A stretch of 39,646 nucleotides of DNA from Eubacterium pyruvativorans (GTDB taxonomy: Bacteria > Bacillota > Clostridia > Peptostreptococcales > Anaerovoracaceae). Of this stretch, positions 7,710-16,486 are shown piece after piece (the stretch's first letter is position 1; each line of letters opens with the position of its first letter). Made by a program: the position numbers and the translations under genes. Below the pieces are notes generated by a model, which saw nothing but the letters and a program-made list of their open reading frames with translations, was not told the DNA's origin and ran no database searches. Location of the stretch: NCBI RefSeq assembly GCF_900102225.1, contig NZ_FNBF01000021.1, forward strand, positions 1-39,646, in the 5' to 3' direction.

Positions 7710-8444
7710 ATGGACAGAAAATTTCTGACCATCATGAGAAACGAACCGGTGACCCATGACACCCGGTTCATGGAACTGGCAGGAGACTGCCGGGAGATCA
7801 CGAAGCCCGGTCAGTTTCTGAATATCCGCCTGGATGGATGTTTCCTCCGCCGGCCGATTTCCATTTACGACTGGACGGAGGATCGTGTCTCGATTTTGTA
7901 CAAGGTTGTGGGAAAAGGCACCCGGCAGATGGCGGACATGCACCCCGGGGAAACCCTGGATGTGCTCCTGCCTCTGGGGAACGGCTTCCGCACGGATCTG
8001 CACGGCCGAAAGCCGGTGCTGATTGGGGGCGGAATAGGCATGCCGCCTATGTACGGTGTGGCGAAGGCGCTCCGGCGGGATTTCCCGGATCTGCCGGTGC
8101 AGGTGATTCTGGGATTTAATACAGCAGAGGATATTCTGCCCACGGAGGCGTTCCGGAAACTGGACATCGAGCCGGTCATCACCACGGCGGACGGGTCGGC
8201 GGGCATGAAGGGATTCGTCACCGACGCCCTGGAGCAGACGGAGCAGGATTATGTCTTCGCCTGCGGCCCGGAACCGATGCTCCGGGCGGTCTGGCCGCTG
8301 GCGGAGGACGGACAGTTCAGTTTCGAAGAGCGCATGGGCTGCGGCTTCGGCGCCTGTATGGGATGCAGCTGCAGGACGAAGTACGGTACGAAGCGGATCT
8401 GCAAGGACGGTCCGGTTCTGATGCGGGAAGAAATCATATGGTAG
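7710..8444 (+). CDS. pyrK: Dihydroorotate dehydrogenase B, electron-transfer subunit
   Basis: PyrK carries FAD and a 2Fe-2S cluster and passes electrons from PyrD to NAD+. Flavin binding is seen in FLRRPISIYD (Arg-Pro-hydrophobic-Ser), nucleotide binding in LIGGGIGMPPM, and the pyridine-nucleotide site in VFACGPEPML. The C-terminal cluster ligands are CGFGACMGCSC and a later Cys in KRICKDGP, as in the family. 244 residues is normal. The ribosome site is AAAGGATC. It sits directly upstream of pyrD with an 11-bp gap, in keeping with a PyrD2K2 complex. Confidence 0.96.
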   Translation: MDRKFLTIMRNEPVTHDTRFMELAGDCREITKPGQFLNIRLDGCFLRRPISIYDWTEDRVSILYKVVGKGTRQMADMHPGETLDVLLPLGNGFRTDLHGRKPVLIGGGIGMPPMYGVAKALRRDFPDLPVQVILGFNTAEDILPTEAFRKLDIEPVITTADGSAGMKGFVTDALEQTEQDYVFACGPEPMLRAVWPLAEDGQFSFEERMGCGFGACMGCSCRTKYGTKRICKDGPVLMREEIIW

Positions 8445-8455
8445 AGGAGGGCAGG

Positions 8456-9400
8456 ATGAAAAATACAGAGAACAGACTGGGTGTGACGCTTTCCGGCATT
8501 CCTCTGGACAATCCGGTGATTCCTGCCAGCGGCACCTTCGGGTTCGGCCGGGAATTCGCAGAGCTGTATGACCTGGACATTCTGGGTTCCATTTCTTTCA
8601 AGGGAACGACGCTGGAACCCCGTTACGGAAATCCGCTGCCCCGCATTGCGGAATGCCCGGACGGCATGCTGAATGCCGTGGGGCTGCAGAATCCGGGGCT
8701 GGACGCGGTGTGCCGGGAGGAACTGCCCCATCTGCGGCAGATTTTCCACAAACCGCTGATCGCCAACATCAGCGGTTTCTCCCTGGAGGAATACCGGACC
8801 TGCGCCGAGCGGATGGACCGGGAAGAACAGGTCGGCATCATCGAAGTGAACATCAGCTGTCCCAACGTACACGCCGGCGGCATGTCCTTCGGCACGGACC
8901 CGGCAGCCGCCGCAGAGGTGACCCGGACGGTCCGTCAGGTGACGAAAAAGCCGATCTATATCAAACTGACGCCGAATGTGACAGACATCACTTCCATCGC
9001 AAGGGCCTGCGAGGAGGCCGGCGCCGACGGTCTGAGCATGATCAACACCCTGCTGGGCATGCGTCTGGATCTGAAGAAGAGACAGCCCCTGCTGGCCAAT
9101 GTCACCGGCGGCTACAGCGGCCCAGGGGTTTTCCCGGTGGCAGTGCGCTGCGTCTATCAGTGCTTCGAAGCGGTGAATATTCCGATCATCGGCATGGGAG
9201 GCATCAGTTCCCCGGAAGACGTGATTGAAATGATGATGGCCGGCGCTTCTGCGGTGCAGGTGGGCGCCGCCAATCTGACCAATCCGTTCGCCTGCCCGGA
9301 AATCATCCGGGATCTGCCGGCGGCCATGGACCGTCTGGGGATCCGCCGGCTGGAGGAGATCATCGGTGCTGCCCACACCGGTCGTCAGAACGCACAGTGA
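8456..9400 (+). CDS. pyrD: Dihydroorotate dehydrogenase B, catalytic subunit (class 1B)
   Basis: PyrD oxidises dihydroorotate to orotate using FMN. Class 1B features include the N-terminal IPLDNPVIPASGTFGFG, FKGTTLEPRYGNP, the active-site NISCPNVHAGG with the catalytic Cys, and IKLTPNVTDI. The FMN phosphate region is GMGGISSPEDVIEMMMAGASAVQVG. The frame is open upstream to 8363, but that part overlaps pyrK; the ATG at 8456 has GAGGAGG 5 bp upstream and gives a normal 314 residues. It needs PyrK for NAD+ reduction. Confidence 0.97.
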   Translation: MKNTENRLGVTLSGIPLDNPVIPASGTFGFGREFAELYDLDILGSISFKGTTLEPRYGNPLPRIAECPDGMLNAVGLQNPGLDAVCREELPHLRQIFHKPLIANISGFSLEEYRTCAERMDREEQVGIIEVNISCPNVHAGGMSFGTDPAAAAEVTRTVRQVTKKPIYIKLTPNVTDITSIARACEEAGADGLSMINTLLGMRLDLKKRQPLLANVTGGYSGPGVFPVAVRCVYQCFEAVNIPIIGMGGISSPEDVIEMMMAGASAVQVGAANLTNPFACPEIIRDLPAAMDRLGIRRLEEIIGAAHTGRQNAQ

Positions 9401-9518
9401 AGGAAACTTTTGTCCTCACATCAGGCCGTATCCCGGGGAGCACATCCACAAAACGCTTCCGGTGCGGCATCATTCAGGAAAAACAGAAATCATCAAGAAG
9501 AGAACAAGGAGGCAGCCA

Positions 9519-10217
9519 ATGGCAAAAGACGTAATCATCGCATGCGATTTCCCATCCAAAGACGAGACAATGTCCTTTCTGGAACAGTTCAGAGACGAGA
9601 GACCGTACGTGAAGATCGGCATGGAACTGTTCTATGCGGAAGGTCCGTCCATCGTACGGGAACTGAAGGCGAGGGGACATCAGATCTTTCTGGATCTGAA
9701 GCTCCACGATATTCCGAATACGGTGGAGAATGCCATGCGGTCCCTGGCAGGTCTGGGCGTTGATATGACCAATGTCCACGCAGCGGGCGGCGTGAAAATG
9801 ATGGAAGCCGCACGCCGGGGCCTGACCCGGGAAGACGGCACCCGCCCGGTTCTGATCGCTGTGACCCAGCTGACCTCCACGAACCGGGAAGTCATGAACA
9901 TGGAGCTGGGCATCAAGGGGCCGGTGGAGAGCACTGTCATCGCTTATGCGAAGAATGCGGCGAAAGCCGGACTGGACGGTGTGGTCTGCTCCTCCCGGGA
10001 AACCGGGCTGATCCACGAGGCCTGCGGCGCCGGATTCATGACGGTCACACCGGGCATCCGGCTGGAAGGCTCGAAGCAGGACGATCAGCACCGCATCAAC
10101 ACGCCGACCCAGGCCAGGGAAAACGGCACCGATTACATCGTCGTCGGCCGGCCGATCACCCGGGTGGAAAACCCGGTGGCGGCGTACCACCATTTCCGGG
10201 AGGAATTCCTGGGATAG
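9519..10217 (+). CDS. pyrF: Orotidine 5'-phosphate decarboxylase
   Basis: PyrF decarboxylates OMP to UMP, the last step of the pathway. The catalytic array is intact in IFLDLKLHDIPNTV (Asp-x-Lys-x-x-Asp), with substrate phosphate contacts near the end in VVGRPITR. The upstream frame is open to 9366, but only the ATG at 9519 is preceded by AGGAGG and gives the usual start MAKDVIIACDF; the 232-residue product is normal for the short bacterial form. The 118 bp after pyrD contain no recognisable signal. A strong GC-rich hairpin follows before pyrE. Confidence 0.97.
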   Translation: MAKDVIIACDFPSKDETMSFLEQFRDERPYVKIGMELFYAEGPSIVRELKARGHQIFLDLKLHDIPNTVENAMRSLAGLGVDMTNVHAAGGVKMMEAARRGLTREDGTRPVLIAVTQLTSTNREVMNMELGIKGPVESTVIAYAKNAAKAGLDGVVCSSRETGLIHEACGAGFMTVTPGIRLEGSKQDDQHRINTPTQARENGTDYIVVGRPITRVENPVAAYHHFREEFLG

Positions 10218-10239
10218 GCGGCGGAGTCCGCTGACGAAA

Positions 10240-10275
10240 CCCGGCCCGGGGGGCGGAAGCGAAGCCCCGGCCGGG
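10240..10275 (+). other. GC-rich intercistronic hairpin between pyrF and pyrE
   Basis: CCCGGCC (10240-10246) pairs with GGCCGGG (10269-10275), and GGGG with CCCC continues the stem across one bulged C. No T-run follows, so it is unlikely to be a rho-independent terminator; it may stabilise or help process the transcript. Confidence 0.5.
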
Positions 10276-10325
10276 ACATTACAGGAAACACATATTTTCA
10301 ATTCACGATACCGGAAGGAGATTCC

Positions 10326-10961
10326 ATGAATACAAAAAAAGAAATCGCAGAAGGTCTGCTCTCCATCGGCGCTGTTTTCCTGCGCCCGGAAGAACCCTTC
10401 ACCTGGGCCAGCGGCATCAAGAGCCCGATTTACACCGATAACCGGCTGACCCTCACGGCGCCGGAAGTCCGCACCATCATCGAAAACGGTCTGGCGGACA
10501 CCATCCGGACATACTATCCGGACTGCCAGGTACTGATGGGCACCAGCACGGCGGGAATCGCCCACGCCGCCATCACCGGCCACATCATGGATCTGCCGAT
10601 GGGTTATGTCCGGGGCTCGAAGAAGGATCACGGCAGAACGAACCAGATTGAAGGAAAACTGACACCGGGCGAGAAAGTGGTGGTCATCGAGGATCTGATT
10701 TCCACTGCCGGTTCCGCCTGCGATACCGTGAACGTGCTGCGGGAAGCCGGCGCCGAAGTGCTGGGTATCGCCAGCATCTTCACTTACGGCATGAAGAAGA
10801 GCGTCCTGAAGCTGGCGGAGACCAAGGTGGAGAACCACAGCCTCTGTGACCTGGACGAACTGCTGGAAGTCGCTCTGGAATCCGGCCGCATTAACGAAAC
10901 ACAGAAGGCGAAAATCCTGAAATTCCGGGACAATCCGTCGGATGAGAACTGGATGAAGTAA
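10326..10961 (+). CDS. pyrE: Orotate phosphoribosyltransferase
   Basis: PyrE joins orotate and PRPP to give OMP. The PRPP-binding motif VVVIEDLISTAGSA is at about 118-131, and the mobile-loop region GYVRGSKKDHGRTNQIEG is at about 92-109 with the usual Lys-Lys-x-His. 211 residues is typical. Ribosome site GGAAGGAG. pyrB starts 12 bp after its stop, so the two are co-transcribed. Confidence 0.97.
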   Translation: MNTKKEIAEGLLSIGAVFLRPEEPFTWASGIKSPIYTDNRLTLTAPEVRTIIENGLADTIRTYYPDCQVLMGTSTAGIAHAAITGHIMDLPMGYVRGSKKDHGRTNQIEGKLTPGEKVVVIEDLISTAGSACDTVNVLREAGAEVLGIASIFTYGMKKSVLKLAETKVENHSLCDLDELLEVALESGRINETQKAKILKFRDNPSDENWMK

Positions 10962-10973
10962 CGGGAGGTAACG

Positions 10974-11894
10974 ATGAACGAAGTACGTAAGCTGATCAAC
11001 ATCACGGATCTTTCCACCGGGGAGATCGATCACCTGATGGATCTGGCCGATGATATCATGGCCGATCCGACGAAATACCAGGACGCCTGCGCCCACAAGA
11101 TTCTGGCGACGCTGTTCTTCGAGCCGAGCACCCGTACCCGCCTCAGCTTCACCTCTGCCATGATGAGCCTGGGCGGCCAGGTACTGGGCTTCGCCGATGC
11201 GAAATCCAGTTCCGCCACCAAGGGGGAAACAGTCAGCGACACCGTCATCATGGCCGGCTGCTATGCGGACATCATCGCCATGCGCCATCCGAAGGAGGGA
11301 GCACCGATTGCTGCCGCCCGGAAAACCACCGTTCCGCTGATCAATGCCGGGGACGGCGGCCATTTCCACCCGACCCAGACCCTGACGGACCTGCTCACCA
11401 TTCACCGGAAACTGGGCAGCTTCGACAACTTCACCATCGGTCTGTGCGGCGATCTGATGTTCGGCCGCACCGTCCACTCCCTGATCGAGGCCCTGCTCCG
11501 TTACGAAAACGTGAAATTCATCCTGATTTCCCCGCCGGAACTGCGTCTGCCGGAATACATGAAAGAGAAAATGAACCGGTCCGGCGCAGAGTGGCACGAG
11601 TACACGAAACTGGAAGATGCCATTCCGGAGCTGGATGTGCTCTACATGACCCGGGTGCAGAAGGAACGTTTCTTCAACGAAGAAGACTATGTCCGTCTGA
11701 AGGACAGTTATATCCTGGACCGGGAGAAACTGGAGGATGCCAAGAAAAATATGATCATCATGCATCCGCTGCCGCGGGTCAACGAAATCGCCGTGGAAGT
11801 GGACGACGATCCGAGAGCCTGCTATTTCTATCAGGCGAAGTGCGGACGCTACGTGCGCATGGCTCTGATCCTGTATTTCCTGGGGATCAACTGA
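10974..11894 (+). CDS. pyrB: Aspartate carbamoyltransferase, catalytic subunit
   Basis: PyrB condenses carbamoyl phosphate and aspartate. The carbamoyl-phosphate site [11 protein letters not shown] is at about 49-59, the aspartate-side motif [10 protein letters not shown] at about 263-272, and a Lys-containing 80s loop is seen in SSATKGETV. 306 residues matches the bacterial catalytic chain. It is followed by pyrI, so the enzyme is expected to be an allosteric B6I6-type holoenzyme rather than the unregulated trimer. Confidence 0.97.
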   Translation: MNEVRKLINITDLSTGEIDHLMDLADDIMADPTKYQDACAHKILATLFFEPSTRTRLSFTSAMMSLGGQVLGFADAKSSSATKGETVSDTVIMAGCYADIIAMRHPKEGAPIAAARKTTVPLINAGDGGHFHPTQTLTDLLTIHRKLGSFDNFTIGLCGDLMFGRTVHSLIEALLRYENVKFILISPPELRLPEYMKEKMNRSGAEWHEYTKLEDAIPELDVLYMTRVQKERFFNEEDYVRLKDSYILDREKLEDAKKNMIIMHPLPRVNEIAVEVDDDPRACYFYQAKCGRYVRMALILYFLGIN

Positions 11895-11911
11895 TCCGAA
11901 GCACATACTTT

Positions 11912-11962
11912 CTCCGGGACCCCCGGAGATCGGACTTTTCCCGGGCGCCTCACATACCCGGG
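11912..11962 (+). other. Hairpin pair in the pyrB-pyrI gap
   Basis: CTCCGGG (11912-11918) and CCCGGAG (11922-11928) form a tight hairpin followed by CTTTTC; a second CCCGGG...CCCGGG pair spans 11940-11962, just before the pyrI ribosome site. The first could be a weak attenuator reducing pyrI relative to pyrB. Function is inference. Confidence 0.4.
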
Positions 11963-11982
11963 CGATAGGAGGACAAAAAATA

Positions 11983-12405
11983 ATGAATATTGACGGACTT
12001 TCCAACGGCATCGTTCTGGACCATATCAAAGCCGGAAAAGGCATGAAAATCTACGAACTGCTGGGCCTGGACAAACTGACCTGCACCGTGGCCATCATTC
12101 AGAACGCCACCAGCAGCAAGCTGGGCCGAAAAGATATCATCAAGATCGATTCCATCATCGATCTTGACCTGGACGTACTGGGGTACGTGGACAGCAATGT
12201 CACCATAGACATTATCCGAGACGGGAAGGTGGCCGAGAAACAGCGCTGCTCCCTGCCGGAGCGGCTGACCAACGTGATCCGGTGCCACAATCCGCGCTGC
12301 ATCACCACTGCGGAACCGAGCCTGCCCCAGGAGTTCCGGCTGGTGAACCGGGACCAGCGGATCTACCGCTGCTGCTACTGCGATACCGAGTACAAAGAGA
12401 AATAA
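11983..12405 (+). CDS. pyrI: Aspartate carbamoyltransferase, regulatory subunit
   Basis: PyrI binds nucleotide effectors and links catalytic trimers. The N-terminal allosteric domain (about 1-95) includes GIVLDHIKAGKGMKIYELLG and SSKLGRKDIIKID. The C-terminal zinc domain has CHNPRC and CCYC, four Cys ligands in the family pattern. 140 residues is slightly shorter than the enterobacterial chain, as usual in Clostridia. Ribosome site AGGAGG, 7-8 bp before the ATG. It closes the pyr run. Confidence 0.96.
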   Translation: MNIDGLSNGIVLDHIKAGKGMKIYELLGLDKLTCTVAIIQNATSSKLGRKDIIKIDSIIDLDLDVLGYVDSNVTIDIIRDGKVAEKQRCSLPERLTNVIRCHNPRCITTAEPSLPQEFRLVNRDQRIYRCCYCDTEYKEK

Positions 12406-12410
12406 TCCCG

Positions 12411-12440
12411 TGGACGAACACGCCCGGGCCGGGTTATAAT
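12411..12440 (+). promoter_or_regulatory. Promoter of the YgjP-like gene, with almost no leader
   Basis: TGGACG (12411-12416), 18-bp spacer and a perfect TATAAT (12435-12440). The predicted start is at about 12447, one base before the ATG at 12448. Confidence 0.65.
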
Positions 12441-12447
12441 ACGGGAC

Positions 12448-13020
12448 ATGACAGTGAAGAAAGTACAGGTAAAAAGAAGCCGCCGGAAAACCCTGGCGGT
12501 CGAGGTAACGGCAGATGCCGAAGTGGTGGTGCGGGCGCCCTACGGCGTGCCGCTGGCGGAAATCCAGGCATTCCTGGACGAGAAGTCGGACTGGATTCAG
12601 TCTCACCTGCAATATATGAAGAAAAGGGCCGCCCGGCAGGCGGCCCTTCCCGCCATTTCCCAGGCAGAGATCCTTCGCCTGAAGGAAAAGGCCCGGATCT
12701 ATATTCCGGGGCGGGCCGCCCATTATGCCGCCCGCATGGGCGTCCGTTTCGGCCGCATCACAATCCGCGCCCAGAAAACCCGCTGGGGCAGCTGCACATC
12801 CTCCGGCAATCTGAACTTCAACTGCCTGCTGATGCTGACCCCGCCGGAGGTCATCGATTACGTGGTCGTTCACGAACTGTGCCACCGGCTCCACATGGAC
12901 CACTCCCCCGCCTTCTGGCAGGAAGTGGAGCGCTGGTACCCGGACTACCGCCCCTGGAAGAACTGGCTCCGGGAATACGGCAGCCAGCTGATCGGCCGGA
13001 TGACTGCCGGGGAGAAGTAG
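12448..13020 (+). CDS. YgjP-like metallopeptidase (M48-related, DUF45)
   Basis: A 190-residue cytoplasmic-looking protein of the YgjP/DUF45 family. The N-terminal part has the family signature RSRRKTLAVEV and VVVRAP, the centre has TRWGSCTSSGNLNFN, and the gluzincin-type zinc helix VVHELCHRLHMDH holds the HExxH-like ligands and catalytic Glu (HELCH, then a third His). The final WxxV...YPDYRPWKNWL is also typical. Substrates of this family are unknown. It has no Shine-Dalgarno sequence, consistent with the near-leaderless promoter; a GTG two codons later is an alternative start. It lies 42 bp after pyrI and converges on murE with only 4 bp between the stop codons. Confidence 0.88.
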   Translation: MTVKKVQVKRSRRKTLAVEVTADAEVVVRAPYGVPLAEIQAFLDEKSDWIQSHLQYMKKRAARQAALPAISQAEILRLKEKARIYIPGRAAHYAARMGVRFGRITIRAQKTRWGSCTSSGNLNFNCLLMLTPPEVIDYVVVHELCHRLHMDHSPAFWQEVERWYPDYRPWKNWLREYGSQLIGRMTAGEK

Positions 13021-13024
13021 TCCG

Positions 13025-14569
13025 CTACTTCTCCTTCCCCAGCAGCTTCCGCAGCGCTTTCTGACACGCCGCCTTGTCCGTCATCCACGGCCGGCGGCCC
13101 TCTTCATGATACATGTAGGATTCCCCGCCTTTGCCCAGCGTCAGAACCACATCCCCCGGCCCGGCGTGCCGGATGGCCTTCTCGATGGCCTTCTCCCGGT
13201 CCGGCTCGAACTCCCATGCACAGTCCGTCTTCCGGACCCCTTCCAGAATATCCTCGGCAATCTCCCGGGGATCAGAGCCCCGGGGATCCTGGGAAGTGAG
13301 CACCACGCCGTCCGCATACCGTCCGGCGATCTCCCCCATGATCGGGCGCTTCACCATATCCCGCTTTCCCGGACATCCGAAGGCAGCATAGATATGCCCA
13401 CCGTTTTTCTCCGTGATTTCCTTCGCATAACCGAAAATCTTCTCGTATCCGTCCGGCGTGTGGGCGTAATCCACAATAACCGTGAAATCCTGCCCCTCTT
13501 CCACCCGGTCCATCCGGCCGTCCACCTGGGCCACATGTTCCAGATACGGCAGCATCTCCTCAATCGGCATGCCGCACTCATGCATGGCGGCAATCGCCCC
13601 CAGCAGATTATATACATTGTACAGCGCCGCCAGATTGGTGGTGACCCGGTATGTTTTCCCGGCGTGACAAAGGGTGAACGTGCACCCGGTCGCACTTTGT
13701 TGAATCTCCTGTGCGAAATAGTCAATTGTGTCGGGACTGCCCACCGGAGAATGGGTGCCGTGAACCGGATAACCGTTCTCATCCGTGAGCTCCTGTCCCT
13801 GATCCGTGCCGTAGGTCACGAAGCGGCAGCGGATATCCCGCTTCAGCGCATCGATGCTGATCACATCATCTGCATTCAGCACCGCCACCGCCTCCGGCTT
13901 CAGGTTGGTAAAAAGCCGTTCCTTCGCCGCCAGGTAGCGCTCCATGGTCTTGTGGTAATCCAGATGGTCATGGGTCAGGTTGGTGAAAACCGCACAGTCG
14001 AAGTCCACCGAATCCACCCGGCCCCGGTCCAGCCCCTGGGAACTGACTTCCATGGCACAGGCTTCCATGCCGTGATCCACCATTTCCTTCAGATTGGAGT
14101 GAGTCTCGATCTGGTCCGGCGTGGTCAGATTCGGCACCCGGGAGTAATCGCCGTAACGGATGGCGATGGTTCCCATGTAACCACAGGGCCTGTAATGGGA
14201 ATACACATCGCTGATCACGCTGGTCAGCGTCGACTTGCCGTTGGTGCCGGTGGCGCCGAACATGGTCATATGCCGGCTCGGGCGCCCGAAGTACAAATCG
14301 CTGATCCGGTTGATCTCTGCGTTCATATCCTCCACATGGATATATACCGTACCCGGCAGCTCCTCCACCGGTTCTGTGCAGACGATTGCCGCCGCTCCGG
14401 CGTCGTGGGCTTTCCCGGCGAACCGGTGGCCATTCGTCTCATAACCTTTGATACAGAAAAACAAATACCCCGGCTTCACGGTGCGGGAATCCAGGGTCAG
14501 CCCGGCGATATCCACATCCATCCGGCCCCTCAGCTCCGGCCGGTCCGGAAACAGTTTCGAAAGAAGCAT
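13025..14569 (-). CDS. murE: UDP-N-acetylmuramoyl-tripeptide synthetase (MurE)
   Basis: This Mur ligase adds the third residue to the peptidoglycan stem peptide using ATP. Domains in order: UDP-binding N-domain (1-105, with LTLDSRTVKPGYLFFCI), central ATPase (GATGTNGKST at about 109-118; carbamoylated Lys expected in AAKERLF) and C-terminal ligand domain (DYAHTPDGYEK, GCPGKRD). The residue-3 selection motif, DNPR in diaminopimelate enzymes, reads QDPR here within TSQDPRGSDP; the Arg is kept, which favours diaminopimelate, and dapB is 2 kb away. Length of 514 is slightly above average. Ribosome site AAGGGGGG. It is transcribed alone, divergent from the aminopeptidase gene. Confidence 0.95.
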   Translation of the reverse strand: MLLSKLFPDRPELRGRMDVDIAGLTLDSRTVKPGYLFFCIKGYETNGHRFAGKAHDAGAAAIVCTEPVEELPGTVYIHVEDMNAEINRISDLYFGRPSRHMTMFGATGTNGKSTLTSVISDVYSHYRPCGYMGTIAIRYGDYSRVPNLTTPDQIETHSNLKEMVDHGMEACAMEVSSQGLDRGRVDSVDFDCAVFTNLTHDHLDYHKTMERYLAAKERLFTNLKPEAVAVLNADDVISIDALKRDIRCRFVTYGTDQGQELTDENGYPVHGTHSPVGSPDTIDYFAQEIQQSATGCTFTLCHAGKTYRVTTNLAALYNVYNLLGAIAAMHECGMPIEEMLPYLEHVAQVDGRMDRVEEGQDFTVIVDYAHTPDGYEKIFGYAKEITEKNGGHIYAAFGCPGKRDMVKRPIMGEIAGRYADGVVLTSQDPRGSDPREIAEDILEGVRKTDCAWEFEPDREKAIEKAIRHAGPGDVVLTLGKGGESYMYHEEGRRPWMTDKAACQKALRKLLGKEK

Positions 14570-14770
14570 AACAGCCCCCCTTCATCTTTCGTTGATCCAT
14601 TTGTATGTCATTTTACGTCGTTCCCGGCCCGGTGTAAAGAGACTTGCACCGGACCGGAAGAGTCGCTACAATGACATCTTGATAAATTCTGGAACATTTT
14701 CAGAAATTCCAACACTTTTTTCCCACGGCGTGATAAAATAATCCTGATGAATGTTTTCTGCGCCGTACGA

Positions 14771-14776
14771 TATACT
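14771..14776 (+). promoter_or_regulatory. Probable -10 element of the M18 aminopeptidase promoter
   Basis: TATACT within CGTACGATATACTGAAT, similar to the mscL promoter context; the -35 region (GATGAA, 18 bp upstream) is poor. The remaining part of the 275-bp gap 14570-14844 holds AT-rich DNA with no other clear signal. Confidence 0.45.
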
Positions 14777-14844
14777 GAATACAATTTCCGAGGCGCGGAA
14801 AAAACACTGCGCCATCTCTATTTTACACAGGAGGCATGGTAATT

Positions 14845-16281
14845 ATGAAGAGAGACACCGCATGGAAGAAGTATGACGACAAACAGCGCCGTCAGATCTA
14901 TTCCTTCGCTGGAGAATACAGAAACTTCCTCAGCCGCTGCAAGACGGAGCGGGAAGTCAACGATTATGTGGTAGAGGAACTGAGAGCTGACGGATTCATG
15001 GATCTGGACGTGCTCATCGCCGCCGGAAAGGAACTGAAACCGGGGGATCGGGTCTACCGCAGCAACATGGGCAAGGGACTGGCGATCTTCCAGATCGGAA
15101 CAGACCCGATTGAAAACGGCATGAACATCCTGGGGGCCCACATCGATTCCCCGCGGCTGGACCTGAAACAGAATCCGCTGTATGAAGATACGAACCTGGC
15201 GATGCTGGACACCCATTATTACGGCGGGATCAAGAAATACCAGTGGGTCACCCGGCCGATGGCACTCCACGGCGTAATCGCCCGGAAGGACGGTTCCGTA
15301 GTCACACTGAACATCGGCGAAGAACCGGATGATCCGGTTTTCGGCGTCAGCGACCTGCTGATCCACCTGGCCGGAAAGCAGATGGGGAAGAAGGCCAGCG
15401 AAGTCGTCACCGGGGAAGACCTGAATGTCCTGGCGGGCAGCATCCCTCTGGACACCGATCTCAGTGACGAAGAGAAAGAAAAACTCACCGACCAACAGAA
15501 GGAGGCCCTGGAAAACCCGGTCAAAGGATGGGTGCTCCACTATCTGAAGGATCACTATAACGTGGATGAACTGGATCTGGAATCCGCCGAAATCGAAGTG
15601 GTTCCGGCCGGTCCTGCCCGGGACTACGGATTCGACCGCAGCATGATCATGGGCTACGGTCACGATGACAGAGTCTGTGCCTTCCCGTCCTACAAGGCAA
15701 TGCTGGAGCTGCCGGAAACCGTCAGCCGCACCTGCTGCTGCCTGCTGGTGGACAAGGAAGAGATCGGCAGCATGGGCGCCACCGGAATGCAGTCCCGCTT
15801 CTTCGAAAACACCGCAGCAGAGGTGATGGACCGCGCTGGTCAGTACCGCAGCGACCTCTCTCTCCGCCGCACACTTGCGAACTCCATGATGCTTTCCTCT
15901 GATGTGAGCGCAGCCTTCGATCCGAACTACCCGTCCGTCATGGACAAGAACAACTGCTGCTACCTGGGGGGCGGCATGGTGATCAACAAGTATACCGGCG
16001 CCCGGGGCAAATCCAGCTCCAACGACGCCAACGCCGAATACATGGCCCTGATCCGCCGTGTCTTCGACGACGCATCCGTCTCCTTCCAGACCGCCGAGCT
16101 GGGCAAGGTGGACGAGGGCGGCGGCGGCACCATCGCCATGTACATGGCCAACTACGGCATGAACGTCATCGACAGCGGCGTGGCGGTGCTGAACATGCAT
16201 GCACCGAACGAGATCATCTCCAAGGTGGACCTGCACGAGGCCCTGCTGGGTTACGTGGCATTCCTGAAAAACATTAAATAG
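14845..16281 (+). CDS. apeA: M18-family zinc aminopeptidase
   Basis: A cytoplasmic aminopeptidase of the aspartyl-aminopeptidase family, expected to form a large tetrahedral oligomer. Metal ligands are visible in LGAHIDSPRLD (His, Asp), GYGHDDRVCAF (Asp), DKEEIGSMGATG (catalytic Glu and ligand Glu) and MHAPNEI (His). At 478 residues it has the length of the clostridial ApeA (AMP1-like) branch, which is longer than the ApeB type. An in-frame ATG at 14836 lies only 1 bp after AGGAGG (14829-14834), too close; the ATG at 14845 is spaced 10 bp and gives MKRDTAWKKYDD, the usual start. It is followed by a strong terminator. Confidence 0.93.
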   Translation: MKRDTAWKKYDDKQRRQIYSFAGEYRNFLSRCKTEREVNDYVVEELRADGFMDLDVLIAAGKELKPGDRVYRSNMGKGLAIFQIGTDPIENGMNILGAHIDSPRLDLKQNPLYEDTNLAMLDTHYYGGIKKYQWVTRPMALHGVIARKDGSVVTLNIGEEPDDPVFGVSDLLIHLAGKQMGKKASEVVTGEDLNVLAGSIPLDTDLSDEEKEKLTDQQKEALENPVKGWVLHYLKDHYNVDELDLESAEIEVVPAGPARDYGFDRSMIMGYGHDDRVCAFPSYKAMLELPETVSRTCCCLLVDKEEIGSMGATGMQSRFFENTAAEVMDRAGQYRSDLSLRRTLANSMMLSSDVSAAFDPNYPSVMDKNNCCYLGGGMVINKYTGARGKSSSNDANAEYMALIRRVFDDASVSFQTAELGKVDEGGGGTIAMYMANYGMNVIDSGVAVLNMHAPNEIISKVDLHEALLGYVAFLKNIK

Positions 16282-16344
16282 CACCGAGGACCGCCCTAAA
16301 TACAGCCATCCCTCTCTGGCGTTAAGCCGGGATGGATATATTCC

Positions 16345-16397
16345 CCCGGCGGATGGAAATTTTTCTGTTCACTCATTTCCATCCGCCGGGATTTTTT
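16345..16397 (+). terminator. Rho-independent terminator of the M18 aminopeptidase gene
   Basis: A 16-bp inverted repeat (CCCGGCGGATGGAAAT at 16345-16360 with its complement at 16375-16390) followed by six T (16392-16397). Confidence 0.95.
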
Positions 16398-16432
16398 GTC
16401 TTTCCCCGGGCGATGCAGCCTCACCGTGAATC

Positions 16433-16441
16433 TGATATAAT
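16433..16441 (+). promoter_or_regulatory. Extended -10 promoter of dapB
   Basis: TGATATAAT is an extended -10 element with a perfect TATAAT at 16436-16441, 45 bp before the dapB start. No good -35 is visible, as expected for an extended -10. Confidence 0.6.
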
Positions 16442-16486
16442 GAAACTACTTTCGCGTTGTACCGCACACCCAAAGGAGGTCAAATT

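Noticed and set aside
9474-12044. An 856-codon minus-strand open frame
   Set aside because: Antisense shadow of pyrF, pyrE and pyrB, whose motifs are unambiguous.
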